Assembly (NCBI GenBank): GCA_041398565.1
Contig: JAWKUN010000003.1
Location: 310,001-374,000, forward strand
Source of the DNA: DATGPD01 sp041398565
GTDB taxonomy: Bacteria > Planctomycetota > UBA1135 > UBA2386
Direction: 5' to 3'
DNA: 64,000 nucleotides
Made by a program: the position numbers and the translations under genes. The notes beneath the pieces were generated by a model. The model saw nothing but the letters and a program-made list of their open reading frames with translations. It was not told the DNA's origin and searched no databases. Below, in pieces: positions 1 to 9,321 of this stretch; position 1 is the first letter of the stretch; every line of letters begins with the position of its first letter.

Positions 1-269
1 CATCGCCGCTCGGCGCAGTCACGAACTTCGGGCTCGAGAACATTCCGTCCGCCGGCATGGTCGGCCGGCCGCTGTACGCGCAGGCCGCGTATCTCGACCC
101 TGGTCAACCCGGGCTCCCCGTCGCCTTGTCGTCGGGGACGCGCATCACCTTTCCGGCACCGAACTCGCAGCCACCGACCGCGCTGGCCTCCGTCACCGCC
201 CTTCGCTTCGGCTACGAGTTCTACACCCCGAGAGTCTTCGCCGCGGGCTTCGTCACTCGCTTCGACTGA
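1..269 (+). CDS. C-terminal end of a secreted protein (5' end outside window)
   Basis: An open frame enters from the left edge (first complete codon at position 3) and stops with TGA at 267-269. About 88 residues are visible. They are rich in Gly, Leu, Pro and aromatic residues and end in FVTRFD. A stretch resembling lyAQAAyLDPGQPGLPVALS matches the style of the C-terminal beta domain seen at the end of several other secreted proteins in this window (for example 28973-30163 and 55995-59129). The N-terminal part, which would define the protein class, lies upstream. By analogy this is probably the tail of another beta-propeller-like exported protein. No RBS or start can be assigned, and an internal Met at 57 should not be taken as the start. 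Confidence 0.6.
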   Translation, partial: SPLGAVTNFGLENIPSAGMVGRPLYAQAAYLDPGQPGLPVALSSGTRITFPAPNSQPPTALASVTALRFGYEFYTPRVFAAGFVTRFD

Positions 270-417
270 GGTCCGAGGATCGACGGGGCCGCCTCGGGCG
301 CCGGCCCTGCGCTGCGGAAGGTCCGTTCTTCGTCCGACCCAGTACCGGACCGAGCCACGATTCGCGCGCGCCGCGTCCGCGCGGTAGCGTGGGTGATCCC
401 CGTCCACCGGTGATCCC

Positions 418-1851
418 ATGAACGCGACCTCCACCGTCCGCATCCTGATTCTCGCGAGCGCCGCTCTCACCTGCCACGGTCTCGCCGCCGCGCAGGATGC
501 CGCGGCCGACGACCCGCACATTCCGGTGCTGGTCGTCGGCGGCGCCAACAACCACGACTGGGAGTGGACGACGCCGGCGCTCGCGCGCCTGCTGGAGGCT
601 TCGGGGCGCTTCCGCGCCGACGTCACGACCAAGCCCGCCGAGGAGCTGGCCGGGCTGGCGGCCTCGAACCGGTACCGCGCCTTCGTGCTGGACTACAATG
701 GGCCGCGCTGGGGCGAGGCCGCGGAGCACGCGTTTCTCGACGCGGTGCGCGGCGGCGTCGGTGTCGCCGTGATCCACGCGGCCAACAACGCGTTCCCGGG
801 CTGGGTCGAGTACGAGACGATGGTCGGCTACCTGTGGCGCGAGGGCACCGGCCACGGCCGCTTCCACCCGTTCGACGTCGTCGTCGACGATCGCGACCAC
901 CCGATCACCAAGGACCTGCCCGACCTCCGCGCACATCCGGACGAGCTGTATCACCGTCTCGTGCACATGCACGACGCCGACATTCGGATCCTGGCGACGG
1001 CGATGTCGTCGAAGGAGTCGGGCGGCAGCGGCGAACGGGAACCGATGATCCTGGTGAGCAGCTTCGGCAAGGGGCGCGTCTTCCACACGCCGCTCGGCCA
1101 CGTCTGGCGGAACGTGCCCGCGAGCCGCGCGTCGTGGGCGGACCCGCAGTTCCGGCAGCTCGTGGCGCGCGGCACGGAGTGGGCGGCGACGGGCGCGGTC
1201 ACCATCCCGCCGGCGTTCGTCACGCGGCTCCCCGACGACGAGGCCGCCGCCGGCTTCCGCTTGCTGTTCGACGGCAAGACCACCGACGGGCTGCGCGGCT
1301 ATCGCAAGAAGGGCTTTCCGGACAAGGGCTGGAGCATCGCCGACGGCGCGTTGACCTGTGCTCAGGGTGGCGGTGGCGGCGACATCGCGACCGTCGAGCA
1401 GTTCGGCGACTTCGAGCTGCGCTTCCAGTGGCGGGTGGCCCCGGGCGCCAACAGCGGCGTGATGTGTCGGGTGTCGGAGGACAAAGGCGCGAGCTACGAG
1501 ACCGGCGCCGAATTCCAGGTCCTCGACGACGCGAAGCATCCCGACGGGCGCAACCCGCTCACGTCGGCGGCGGCGCTGTACGGCCTGTGTGCCCCGGAGG
1601 GCAAGGAGCTGCGCCCGGTGGGGCAGTACAACGACGCGCGCATCGTGCTGAGCGGCCGCCACGTCGAGCACTGGCTCAACGGGGTCAAGGTCGTCGACAT
1701 GGAGATGGTCGGACCCGACTGGGACGCGAAGCTCGCCGCGAGCAAGTTCCGAACCTGGGACCGGTTCGCGCGCAACGAGCGGGGCCACATCGTGTTCCAG
1801 GACCACGGCAACGACGTGGCGTTCCGACTGATCCGGATCCGGGAGCTGTGA
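418..1851 (+). CDS. Secreted ThuA-like / DUF1080 (3-keto-disaccharide hydrolase) fusion protein
   Basis: The 477-residue product starts at ATG 418. It has a signal peptide (residues 1-26, hydrophobic core ILILASAAL, cleavage after AAAQ). Residues about 35-245 form a ThuA-like glutamine-amidotransferase-type fold: VLVVGGANNHDWEW opens it, and NAFPGWVEYE and ELYHRLVHM lie inside. Residues about 280-477 are a DUF1080/3-keto-disaccharide hydrolase domain: FRLLFDGKTTDGLRGY begins it, followed by GANSGVMCRV, TGAEFQVLDD and HWLNGVKVVDME. Both domains are typical of planctomycetal sugar metabolism, where DUF1080 proteins act on 3-keto-glycosides or bind glycans in the periplasm. The sugar substrate cannot be told from sequence. 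The gene stands alone, with no clear operon partner. Confidence 0.9.
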   Translation: MNATSTVRILILASAALTCHGLAAAQDAAADDPHIPVLVVGGANNHDWEWTTPALARLLEASGRFRADVTTKPAEELAGLAASNRYRAFVLDYNGPRWGEAAEHAFLDAVRGGVGVAVIHAANNAFPGWVEYETMVGYLWREGTGHGRFHPFDVVVDDRDHPITKDLPDLRAHPDELYHRLVHMHDADIRILATAMSSKESGGSGEREPMILVSSFGKGRVFHTPLGHVWRNVPASRASWADPQFRQLVARGTEWAATGAVTIPPAFVTRLPDDEAAAGFRLLFDGKTTDGLRGYRKKGFPDKGWSIADGALTCAQGGGGGDIATVEQFGDFELRFQWRVAPGANSGVMCRVSEDKGASYETGAEFQVLDDAKHPDGRNPLTSAAALYGLCAPEGKELRPVGQYNDARIVLSGRHVEHWLNGVKVVDMEMVGPDWDAKLAASKFRTWDRFARNERGHIVFQDHGNDVAFRLIRIREL

Positions 1852-2575
1852 CGGACGGGCTTGGGCCGAACGCGTCGCCGACTCCGAGCCGACGCGCGCG
1901 CGTCCGTAGAAAGTCGTGGAGTAGCCGCGCGTGTTGCCGGCGCGGTCGTCGGCACCCAGCGAGGTGAGGGCGCAGGGGGCGCCGATGCCCCGATGTCCGG
2001 GGCCTGCAACTACTGAAGGAACGGGTCGTCGATGGTCTCGGACCGGTCGACCGGCACCCCGGTCTCGGCCGCGCGGTCGACGAAAGGTCTTGTCCCGAAC
2101 CGAGCGCCGAGATCGGCTTGACGAGCGATGCCACGCGCAAGCCATTCACGCGCCTGTGGGCCGAGATCGCGCCAGGGGTGTCGAAGTGGTTGGGCATCGC
2201 CAGAGGCGGTGCCGGCCCTTCGTGAGGGCGCGGTCGTTGGAGAAGCGGAACCTCGCTGTCGCGGCGAAGCCTGCGACGGCGGCGCAGTCGTGACGAACCT
2301 CGGGATGGCTAGCTGATAGACATCCTCGGCGTCGGCGAGCAACTTCGGGATCGCGTGCTCCCCACCCCAGTTGGTCCATCGCGCGCCTCGACTTCAGCTC
2401 GACTTCGCCTCGACGGTGACTCTCGTGTTCGGTGGTGCCTCTGGTGGCGCCTGCCGTTCGCTTGGTCATCGGCAGTGCCGAGCCCTCTTTCTCGGTAACC
2501 TCCGGCCCGCGCGCTCCTAGTCCAGGAGCCGCTCGCCCTCGCCCGCCTGCCCGTTCTCTTTGGAGGATCAGTGAC
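1852..2575. other. 724-bp gap without a supported gene
   Basis: No convincing gene was found. Long open frames here on either strand are arginine/proline-rich antisense artefacts of high GC. On the minus strand, codons running down from about 2390 to 2010 read WTNWGGEHAIPKLLADAEDV and later GPQAREWLARGIARQADLGA, which look more protein-like than the other frames, but an in-frame TGA and a low-complexity middle interrupt them. This could be a decayed gene. I could not assign it to a family. The last 15 bp carry the RBS of the next gene. Confidence 0.4.
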
Positions 2576-5512
2576 ATGAAGTCTCATTCGTGCCCGCGTC
2601 ATCGGTCGATCTGGCGCCGCCGCCGCTGCTTGGCAAGCGGCCCGCGTCTTCGGGCGTGGAGGGTGGCAGCCCTCTGCGTGGCATCGCTCGGACTGGCAAG
2701 CATCGCCGACGCGCAGGCCCACCTGGTGGTCGACCTCAACCGCGGTCCCGGCGCTCCTCGTTCGTCCCGTCCGGGTGGGTTCGCGTTGGGACCCGGCAAC
2801 GAGGTGTACTTCGCCGCGGAGACCCAACTCCTCGGCCGGGAGCTCTTCGTGACCGAGGGCGGTGGCGCGATCCTGGCTGCCGACACGCGGAGTGGCGCAG
2901 CGAGCTCTTCGCCTCGCGACATCGCTGCCTTCGGTTCCGGCGTGGCTTTCCTCGCCGACCTTGCCACCCAGGGCTACGTCTGGAACATGCGGCATCGGGG
3001 GGTCCCCGTACCGCTTGCGGCCTCGTATTCCCAGCCGCACGACCTGGTCGCGTCGGCTGGGCAACTGTTCTTCTTCGCCACCGACGACCGTGGCGATGAG
3101 CTCTGGGCGAGCGATGGGACTCCGGCGGGGACCCGTCTCGTCGCCGACCTCAACCCGGGCCCCGGTTCGACCGTGCTGTCGTGGATGGTGCCGTTCGGCC
3201 TCGGCGTCGCATTCCTCGCCGACGACGGGGCGCACGGCTTCGAGGTCTTCGTCAGCGACGGCAGCGCCGGCGGCACGCGTCTCGTGCGCGACCTCAACCC
3301 GGGGCCCGCGTGGGGAGCGACCAATACGCGGCCTGCCGTGGTCGGGCTCGATCTCTACTTCGTCGGCGACGACGGAGTCGGAGGGGCCGAGCTCTACGTG
3401 TACGACACGCGCGACATCCGGTTGGTGGCCGACATCGCGCCCGGTCCGTCGTCGTCGTCACCGACCGACCTGATCAGCACGGGCAGCCGCCTTGCCTTCG
3501 TCACCCGCGACTCGACGTCCGCGCGTCACCTGTTCGTGTCCGACGGAACCACCGCCGGCACGCGCGAGGTGCAGCAGAACCTGGAGGTGCGCGGCAACCT
3601 CGCGCCGCTGCCCGACGGACGCTTCGTGTACGTCGGAAGAGGCGGGGCCGGCTTCCAACTCGCAGTCAGTGACGGGAGCGTCGCGGGGACGTTCGATCTC
3701 TTCTCGCTCGACCCAGCGGAGTCCAGCAACGCCATCAGTCCCGCCGGCGGTCGCGTCGTGCTCATGGGAGTGGATCGAGTCGTCGTCACCGACGGCACGC
3801 GCGGCGGGAGCTACGCGATCCCGATCCCGGGCCAGGCGGTGGTCTCCGAGGTGAGCGGCTTCCCTGACGGCAGATTCTACTTCGCGGTGACGACCGCCGC
3901 CGAGGGCGAGGAACCCTGGGTCAGCGACGGGACGCCGCAGGGCACGCACCTTCTCTCGGACGTCGACCCGACGCGGATGGGCACCGCCGATGCGAACCCG
4001 CACCTGGTGGGCGAGTTCGCCGGACGGGCGATCTTCACTGCCACGACCGAGCAGGGTAGGTACCTGGCGGCTTCCGATGGGACCGCGGCAGGGACCCGCC
4101 TCTTGCTTCGCGCCGCGACGGCTCGCTCGCCGGTCGCATCGATCGACAGCGCGACGCTCGTCTTCACGCAGGACGACCTGGGCTCCGGCAGTCTGGTCCG
4201 GACCGACGGCACGGTGACGGGTACCTCGGTGCTGGCCGCGGGGCAGCCTTCGTCGCTGCTCGACGCGGCGACGGGCGCGGCCCTCGACGGCGCGCGCGCC
4301 GTGTTCGTGGTGCGCCAACCCAGCCAGGAGGAACTGTGGGTGAGCGATGGTACCGCTGCGGGCACGCACCTTCTCACGACCGTCTTCCCTGGCCAGACGG
4401 CACTGGCGCAAGGCTTTCTGCGCGCGGGCCAGGCGGTGTACTTCGCTGCCTACGATGGCGTCGGTGTCGCCCCGCAACTCTGGCGCACCGACGGCACGAC
4501 GGCCGGCACGCGGGTCGTCGCGCGGGTGAACGAGCGTCGCGCGATGCGTGTCTTGGGCGCTCTCGGTGGTCGCGTCGTCTTCTCGGCCAACGATTCCGCC
4601 CACGGCACCGAGCTCTGGGTGACCGATGGCACGGCCGCCGGCACCTCGCTACTCGTGGACCTCACACCGGGCGTCGGATCCACCGAGTTTCTCGACAATG
4701 ACGCCGACCGGCGGCCCGTGCGCGGTCGCCTGATCATCCAGACGACTGCCGGAGTCGTCAGCACCGACGGTACGGCTGCCGGCACAGTCGCGCTGCCGCT
4801 GCCGAGTGTGGTCGCTGACTCCATCCTTCGCTTCGACGACTTCGCGCTGGTGCTCGCGCGCCAAGGCGTCGTGGCCGACCTCTGGCGTACCGATGGCACC
4901 GTGGCCGGCACGTCGCGCCTGGCGTTGTCGCTTCCCGGTGGCTACTTCCAGCGCGTGCGAGCCAGCCAGAACGTCGCCGCGTTGGTCGGCCAGCACGTGG
5001 TGCTCACCGACGGCACCGTCGCGGGCACGACCGTCTTCGAGGCCTCGGCGGCTTCGGACGCGGTCGCGGTCGACGGCCGCCTCCTGTTCGCGTCGACCGA
5101 CATGGCGCACGGCACGGAACTGTTCGCGCTCGACATCGGCCCGACCTCGCAGGTCTCCGGGCTGGGCTGCAGCGTCGATCCCGACGCCGTTGCCTTGCGC
5201 TCGAACGAGCCTCACCTCGGTGCGACCCTGACCCTCCGCGTCTCCACGCCGCACGCCCTGAGCGCGCTCCTCCTGGGCACCCCGTTGGCACGACCCCTGC
5301 CGATCCGGATGCCAGACCACGTCTGCACGCTCTTCGTCGATTACGGCGAGCCTCACGTGATGGCGGGCGTCGCAGGCAACAGCTTGGCCCTGCAGGTCCC
5401 CGTCGCCTTCGAGTTCCTCGACACGCGGTTGGCGGCGCAGGCGTTCTCAGGGCCGAACACGTCGCTCGGGATCGACGTCTCGAACGGCGTGCGCTTGTGG
5501 CTCGCCTGGTAG
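2576..5512 (+). CDS. Secreted ELWxxDGT-repeat protein (978 aa)
   Basis: ATG 2576 is chosen because TGGAGGA lies 9 bp upstream. The frame is open further upstream, but that part lacks coding character. A long signal peptide has an Arg-rich n-region and a core around AALCVASLGLASIADAQA (cleavage near residue 46). The body has about 13 copies of a repeat with core [L/W]xxDGTxxGTxLxxDLxPG, for example ELWASDGTPAGTRLVADLNP and ELWVTDGTAAGTSLLVDLTP. This hyper-repetitive motif is known from large planctomycete and myxobacterial surface proteins and probably folds as a beta-propeller. The last ~120 residues, beginning GLGCSVDPDAV, form a different beta-rich domain shared with other secreted proteins here. 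It is a paralogue of 55995-59129. No enzymatic residues are visible; role unknown, probably cell surface. Confidence 0.88.
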   Translation: MKSHSCPRHRSIWRRRRCLASGPRLRAWRVAALCVASLGLASIADAQAHLVVDLNRGPGAPRSSRPGGFALGPGNEVYFAAETQLLGRELFVTEGGGAILAADTRSGAASSSPRDIAAFGSGVAFLADLATQGYVWNMRHRGVPVPLAASYSQPHDLVASAGQLFFFATDDRGDELWASDGTPAGTRLVADLNPGPGSTVLSWMVPFGLGVAFLADDGAHGFEVFVSDGSAGGTRLVRDLNPGPAWGATNTRPAVVGLDLYFVGDDGVGGAELYVYDTRDIRLVADIAPGPSSSSPTDLISTGSRLAFVTRDSTSARHLFVSDGTTAGTREVQQNLEVRGNLAPLPDGRFVYVGRGGAGFQLAVSDGSVAGTFDLFSLDPAESSNAISPAGGRVVLMGVDRVVVTDGTRGGSYAIPIPGQAVVSEVSGFPDGRFYFAVTTAAEGEEPWVSDGTPQGTHLLSDVDPTRMGTADANPHLVGEFAGRAIFTATTEQGRYLAASDGTAAGTRLLLRAATARSPVASIDSATLVFTQDDLGSGSLVRTDGTVTGTSVLAAGQPSSLLDAATGAALDGARAVFVVRQPSQEELWVSDGTAAGTHLLTTVFPGQTALAQGFLRAGQAVYFAAYDGVGVAPQLWRTDGTTAGTRVVARVNERRAMRVLGALGGRVVFSANDSAHGTELWVTDGTAAGTSLLVDLTPGVGSTEFLDNDADRRPVRGRLIIQTTAGVVSTDGTAAGTVALPLPSVVADSILRFDDFALVLARQGVVADLWRTDGTVAGTSRLALSLPGGYFQRVRASQNVAALVGQHVVLTDGTVAGTTVFEASAASDAVAVDGRLLFASTDMAHGTELFALDIGPTSQVSGLGCSVDPDAVALRSNEPHLGATLTLRVSTPHALSALLLGTPLARPLPIRMPDHVCTLFVDYGEPHVMAGVAGNSLALQVPVAFEFLDTRLAAQAFSGPNTSLGIDVSNGVRLWLAW

Positions 5513-5683
5513 AGCTCCGGGGCCGTCGGGGCGGCTCGGTCACGCCGTCGGTGCGCCAGGACGCGCTCGAGCGCGCCCGGCAGGGACTCGACGCCGGTGG
5601 TCCCCCGAGCCCAAGCCGCAACGCTGCTGCCCTTCGCTCAGTTCGGCCGCCGGCTGCGCTGGGACGCAGGGACGCGAGTTCGG

Positions 5684-6565
5684 CTAGCGCCGGCGCGGCT
5701 TCGTCGCCTTGGGCTCACGCTCCAATCGGACTTCCAGCGTGATCGGCTCGCCCGAGCTGGCGTCGACCTCGATTTCGCGCGCGGCCTGACCATCGACTCG
5801 CGGCTCGACCCGCAGTTTGAACTTCTCGCGGGGTACCTGCGTGAGACGGAAGCGTCCGGCGTCGTCGGCGAAGAACATCGTGTAGTGGCTCGGCGCGATC
5901 ACGTGCAGCGTGGCCGGCGCTGGTGCTCCGTCCGGATCGAAGACGCGGCCCGCGAGCACGGGGCTGGGCTGTAGCCGAACCGTCGCTTCCACCTCCTCGC
6001 CAGCGACCACCCCGATCGTGACCTTGGTCGGTGCGAGCGGGAGCGCGTGCGCGTGCACGTGCATGGACAGCGGACCCGGCGGCAGGCCGTGCGCTCGAAA
6101 CTGTCCTTTCGGGTCGGTCGCGACCCACCAGCTTGGCCGCCCGAAAGAGCCGTACGAGCCAGCCGTGCCTTCGGTGAGCATCTCGAAGGTCACCCACGCA
6201 TCGTCGACCGGCTTGCCGTCGGCATCGACGACTCGAACGCGGGCGCTGCCAGCGCTGCTACCGACCACCAGGCGCACATCGTCGGTGGCATCGGCGGCGA
6301 CGTCGACCAGGTCGGCGAAGCTGTGCCGCGGGCCGCGTGCGGTCAGCGAGCGAGTCTCCTTCGCCGGAGGCAGCTGGAAACGGCCGGCAGCGTCCGTGTG
6401 GCCGATTGTCGTGTGCAGCCAGTGCGAGCCGACGACGATCACGTCGGCGCCGCCCACCGGCTCACCGCTCGGGTCGACGACGGTCACGACCGGTGGCGGC
6501 GAGGCGGTCTCGGTGGGCGGGGACTGGAGCAGCGCGATGCACGCCGCCAAGAGAGGCAAGGCCAT
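5684..6565 (-). CDS. Exported carboxypeptidase-regulatory-like domain protein (293 aa)
   Basis: The start is ATG at 6565 on the minus strand, because AAAAGGAGAA lies just upstream. An open frame extends to 7030 but that part is not protein-like. The signal peptide is MALPLLAACIALLQS. Three Ig-like/CarboxypepD_reg units follow: PPVVTVVDPSGEPVGGADVI, ARVRVVDADGKPVDDAWVTF and LAGRVFDPDGAPAPATLHV. Each has the 'V.D.dG.PV..A.V' opening and a 'T/D..G.F.l..lP' turn typical of the family. Such domains usually decorate secreted or membrane receptors and have no catalytic residues. The same domain type forms the C-terminal halves of the sigma-factor fusions at 13845-16838 and 22615-25650. It stands alone, convergent with the ELWxxDGT gene, with about 170 bp between stops. 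Confidence 0.8.
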   Translation of the reverse strand: MALPLLAACIALLQSPPTETASPPPVVTVVDPSGEPVGGADVIVVGSHWLHTTIGHTDAAGRFQLPPAKETRSLTARGPRHSFADLVDVAADATDDVRLVVGSSAGSARVRVVDADGKPVDDAWVTFEMLTEGTAGSYGSFGRPSWWVATDPKGQFRAHGLPPGPLSMHVHAHALPLAPTKVTIGVVAGEEVEATVRLQPSPVLAGRVFDPDGAPAPATLHVIAPSHYTMFFADDAGRFRLTQVPREKFKLRVEPRVDGQAAREIEVDASSGEPITLEVRLEREPKATKPRRR

Positions 6566-7044
6566 GGCAGGTTCTCCTTTTTGCTGACCGAACGTCAGCA
6601 TCGTATCGAGAGGGCTTCGGCTCGCCGGACCTGGGGCGAAGATCTCGACCCGCGCCTGCAGCAGGGACGATTCTGTTGCATCGCGAACCCGGCGCACTTC
6701 GGCATGCGCTGTGTGTCCGGTCTCGGCCGTCTGCTTGGCGGGGCGCTCTCTTGCGCGCCGAACTGCGCGCCGACTTGCAACCCGTCGGTGGGCGGCCACC
6801 GGATCCGGGGCCCGATGCGACCGAGCCACTCGATGCTCGACCGACGCCCCCGACTCCGGCTCTGCGGGCCGCTCTGATACGTCGTCCGCGGCAAGGAGAG
6901 CGGAGCGGCGGCGCGGGCCGGCGCGGGGTCGGATCCGGTCGCCACGCGGAGACCGCCAAGAAAAACTCCGCAACGTTCTCGATGCACGCCGGCTGGAGCA
7001 GGCATGCGGTGCCGAGGGCGCCGCGACCAACCGCGAGAACTGTC
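6566..7044. other. 479-bp gap between divergent genes
   Basis: This lies between the start of the minus-strand regulatory-like protein (6565) and the start of the plus-strand secreted protein (7045), so it should hold two divergent promoters. I see no protein-coding signal with an RBS. Open frames are Arg-rich on both strands. No clear inverted repeat or T-run terminator is present, and no promoter consensus can be picked out with confidence in DNA this GC-rich. Near 6955-6985 there is an A-rich patch (AAGAAAAACTCCGCAACG), the least GC-rich stretch of the gap and a reasonable place for an upstream regulatory element. Confidence 0.4.
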
Positions 7045-9321
7045 ATGAACTCCTTCGTAACGACCTTGATCTTCGCCACTGCAATCGTCGCGCAAGAGGT
7101 TCAGCGACCTCAAGAACTCTTGCCGCGCTTGGCGCCGCTGGTGCCTATCCACACGCTGCCAGCCGATCCGACGGGTGGCACTTACGGTATGTGGACTGCC
7201 GGGCCGGACTTCAAGGCCTCCTTCCATGATGGCTTCGTCTTCTACCCACGCATGGGAGAGGGCAAGCCAAACCGACCGTTGCGCTGGACGACGGCGAGCG
7301 TGACTGCGGGTGGCCGAGACCTGCTCGACGCGAACAAACGGCCGGCCCAGGCCGCGACCGCCTGGCGCTATACCTACGACTTCGGCAATGTGGTCGAAGC
7401 CTACGACGTGAGCCGCGAAGGCATCGAGCAAACATTCGTGCTCGAGCAACCTGTCGTCGACGACGTCGTGATTCGCGGCCGGATCCGCACCGACCTGCAG
7501 GCGGACATGCTTCCGGCGAGCCACCAGGCCGTGGTGTTCACCGAACACGGGCAACCGCTGGTCAGCTACGGCGCCGCGACCGCGGTCGACGCGCTCGGGC
7601 AACGCTTGGCCGTGACCACCGCGCACTTCGACGACTGGGTCGAGTTGCGCGTGCCCGGCGCGTGGCTCGCTGGCGCTGCCTTTCCGGTGATCGTCGACCC
7701 GCTGCTGACACGCGTGGACCTGGCCTTCGCCAACGGCGTGACGGGCAAGGATGTCGACATCGGTCGTTCGCCCGACGCGACGTCACGCAACGTGGCAATC
7801 GCCTACGCCGTCACCTTCGCGGCCGGCGACGACGACGTCTATGTGATCGCCACGCAGGATGGCTTCTTCGCGACGACCGAGATCATCTATGCCGATGTCG
7901 CCACATGGGGATCGCGGCAGACCGCCGTCGGCTACAGCCAGCGTAGCCGGCGCTGGGTTGTGGCCTTCACGCGCGAGTTCGCGACGACCACCGCGGTGCG
8001 CGCCTACGTGCACGACCTCGGAAGCACCAACACCAACGGTGGTACGGTGATCACAATCGGCAATTCGGGTAGTGGCGTCGCGCAGCACTCGCCCGACGTC
8101 GGCGGCAGCGGCTTCTCGACGGTGCCGGGTTCGCCGCGCGTGCTCGTCACTTTCGCCAGCGACAACACCACGACGAAGCAAAACACCAGCAGCACGGCTG
8201 TGTTCGGCCAGCTCGTCGATTCCCTCACGGTCACTACCGCCGGCGCACCGTTCGCGCTGAGCTGGATCGGCAACGGCCCCGGTATCGATCAAGAAGCGCC
8301 GCGGGTCACCACCACGTTCGACGGCACGCCGTCGCACTGGGCCGTGGTCTGGCAGAGGCGACTCACTTTCCCGATCGCGACCGATTGGTCGGTGAGCGCC
8401 AACAAGGTCGACGTCGACGGTACGCGCTCCCTCGACCTGACCCTGGACCAGAACTTGCCCGCTGGCCCAGCCCACTCGGTTCGGCCCGATGTCTCCGGCG
8501 GCAACGGACGCTTCATGGCAACGTTCGCACGCAGCGACTCGTCGACGGCGACCGGGGGCTCGCAGCTCGTGGCGACGCGCTTCGACTACGGCACCGGTGG
8601 GACGGTGCTCGGCGGCACGGTGCTCGCGGACCTCACGACGTTGGGCAGCCTGAGCTCCGGCCGCATCGCCCAGGACCTGATGACCGGTTCGCACTGGGTC
8701 GTGGGCTTCCACGCGGTGTCTGGCGTGACATCGAGCGCGCGCTTCCAGCGCATCGGCAACCAAGGCCAGCTGTTCGAGTCGGGGACGCTGTTCAGCGGCC
8801 GGCTGCTGGGCGGCGCAACGCCGACGCCGCCGGCGGTCGTCAACCGCTGGGGACAGAGCGGGTTTCTCTTCGCTTACGGCACGAATTCGGGCGACAGCTG
8901 GTTGCACGGACAGGAACTCGTCTACCCATCGGCGGCGCGGGCCGTCGCCTACGGCAGCAGCTGCGGCAGCGGCCTCAATCGCGGCGCGTGGGCGCCACTC
9001 GCAGGCTCGCAGTTTTGGCCGAACGAGCTGGTCGGCGCGCTGGCGAACCGCCTCGCGGTGCTGACGGTATCACTGGCGCCTGCGAACACGCCGCTCGACT
9101 TCTTGGGCATGACGGGATGCACTTTGAACGTCGATCTCGCTCCCGGTCGGTTCATCGTCAACCTCCCGACCACCACGGATGCCGCGGGCCGCGCGCTCTT
9201 CCTGCTGCCATTGCTCGACGTCGACTACTCGTTCTACACGCAGTGGTCCATCGTCAACCCCGGCAGCAACCCGCTCGGCGTGCAGGCCACTGCCGGGTTG
9301 CAGGTCGACGTGCGCCGCTGA
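7045..9321 (+). CDS. Large secreted protein, paralogue of 33898-36105 (758 aa)
   Basis: It starts at ATG 7045 (MNSFVTTLIFATAIVAQEV), a short signal peptide. The RBS is poor (GCGAGAA). The N-terminal ~190 residues (FKASFHDGFVFYPRMG, then YDVSREGIEQTFVLEQP and WVELRVPGAWLAGAAFPVIV) correspond region by region with the protein at 33898, for example EVEQTFAVEG and GIELRVPAAFADA there. The middle ~430 residues repeat motifs such as PDVGGSGF, APRVTTTFDGTPSHWAVVWQ and RPDVSGGNGRFMATFARSDS. These resemble propeller-like data-record repeats. The C-terminal ~130 residues (SSCGSGLNRGAWAPLAG to QWSIVNPGSNPLGVQ) carry the beta domain shared across the secreted proteins of this window. No catalytic motif is recognised. 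Confidence 0.75.
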   Translation: MNSFVTTLIFATAIVAQEVQRPQELLPRLAPLVPIHTLPADPTGGTYGMWTAGPDFKASFHDGFVFYPRMGEGKPNRPLRWTTASVTAGGRDLLDANKRPAQAATAWRYTYDFGNVVEAYDVSREGIEQTFVLEQPVVDDVVIRGRIRTDLQADMLPASHQAVVFTEHGQPLVSYGAATAVDALGQRLAVTTAHFDDWVELRVPGAWLAGAAFPVIVDPLLTRVDLAFANGVTGKDVDIGRSPDATSRNVAIAYAVTFAAGDDDVYVIATQDGFFATTEIIYADVATWGSRQTAVGYSQRSRRWVVAFTREFATTTAVRAYVHDLGSTNTNGGTVITIGNSGSGVAQHSPDVGGSGFSTVPGSPRVLVTFASDNTTTKQNTSSTAVFGQLVDSLTVTTAGAPFALSWIGNGPGIDQEAPRVTTTFDGTPSHWAVVWQRRLTFPIATDWSVSANKVDVDGTRSLDLTLDQNLPAGPAHSVRPDVSGGNGRFMATFARSDSSTATGGSQLVATRFDYGTGGTVLGGTVLADLTTLGSLSSGRIAQDLMTGSHWVVGFHAVSGVTSSARFQRIGNQGQLFESGTLFSGRLLGGATPTPPAVVNRWGQSGFLFAYGTNSGDSWLHGQELVYPSAARAVAYGSSCGSGLNRGAWAPLAGSQFWPNELVGALANRLAVLTVSLAPANTPLDFLGMTGCTLNVDLAPGRFIVNLPTTTDAAGRALFLLPLLDVDYSFYTQWSIVNPGSNPLGVQATAGLQVDVRR

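Noticed and set aside
253..2145. Long open frame on the minus strand (630 codons).
   Set aside because: It is antisense to the clear ThuA/DUF1080 gene, is Arg/Val/His-rich without domains, and is a product of GC-rich third positions.
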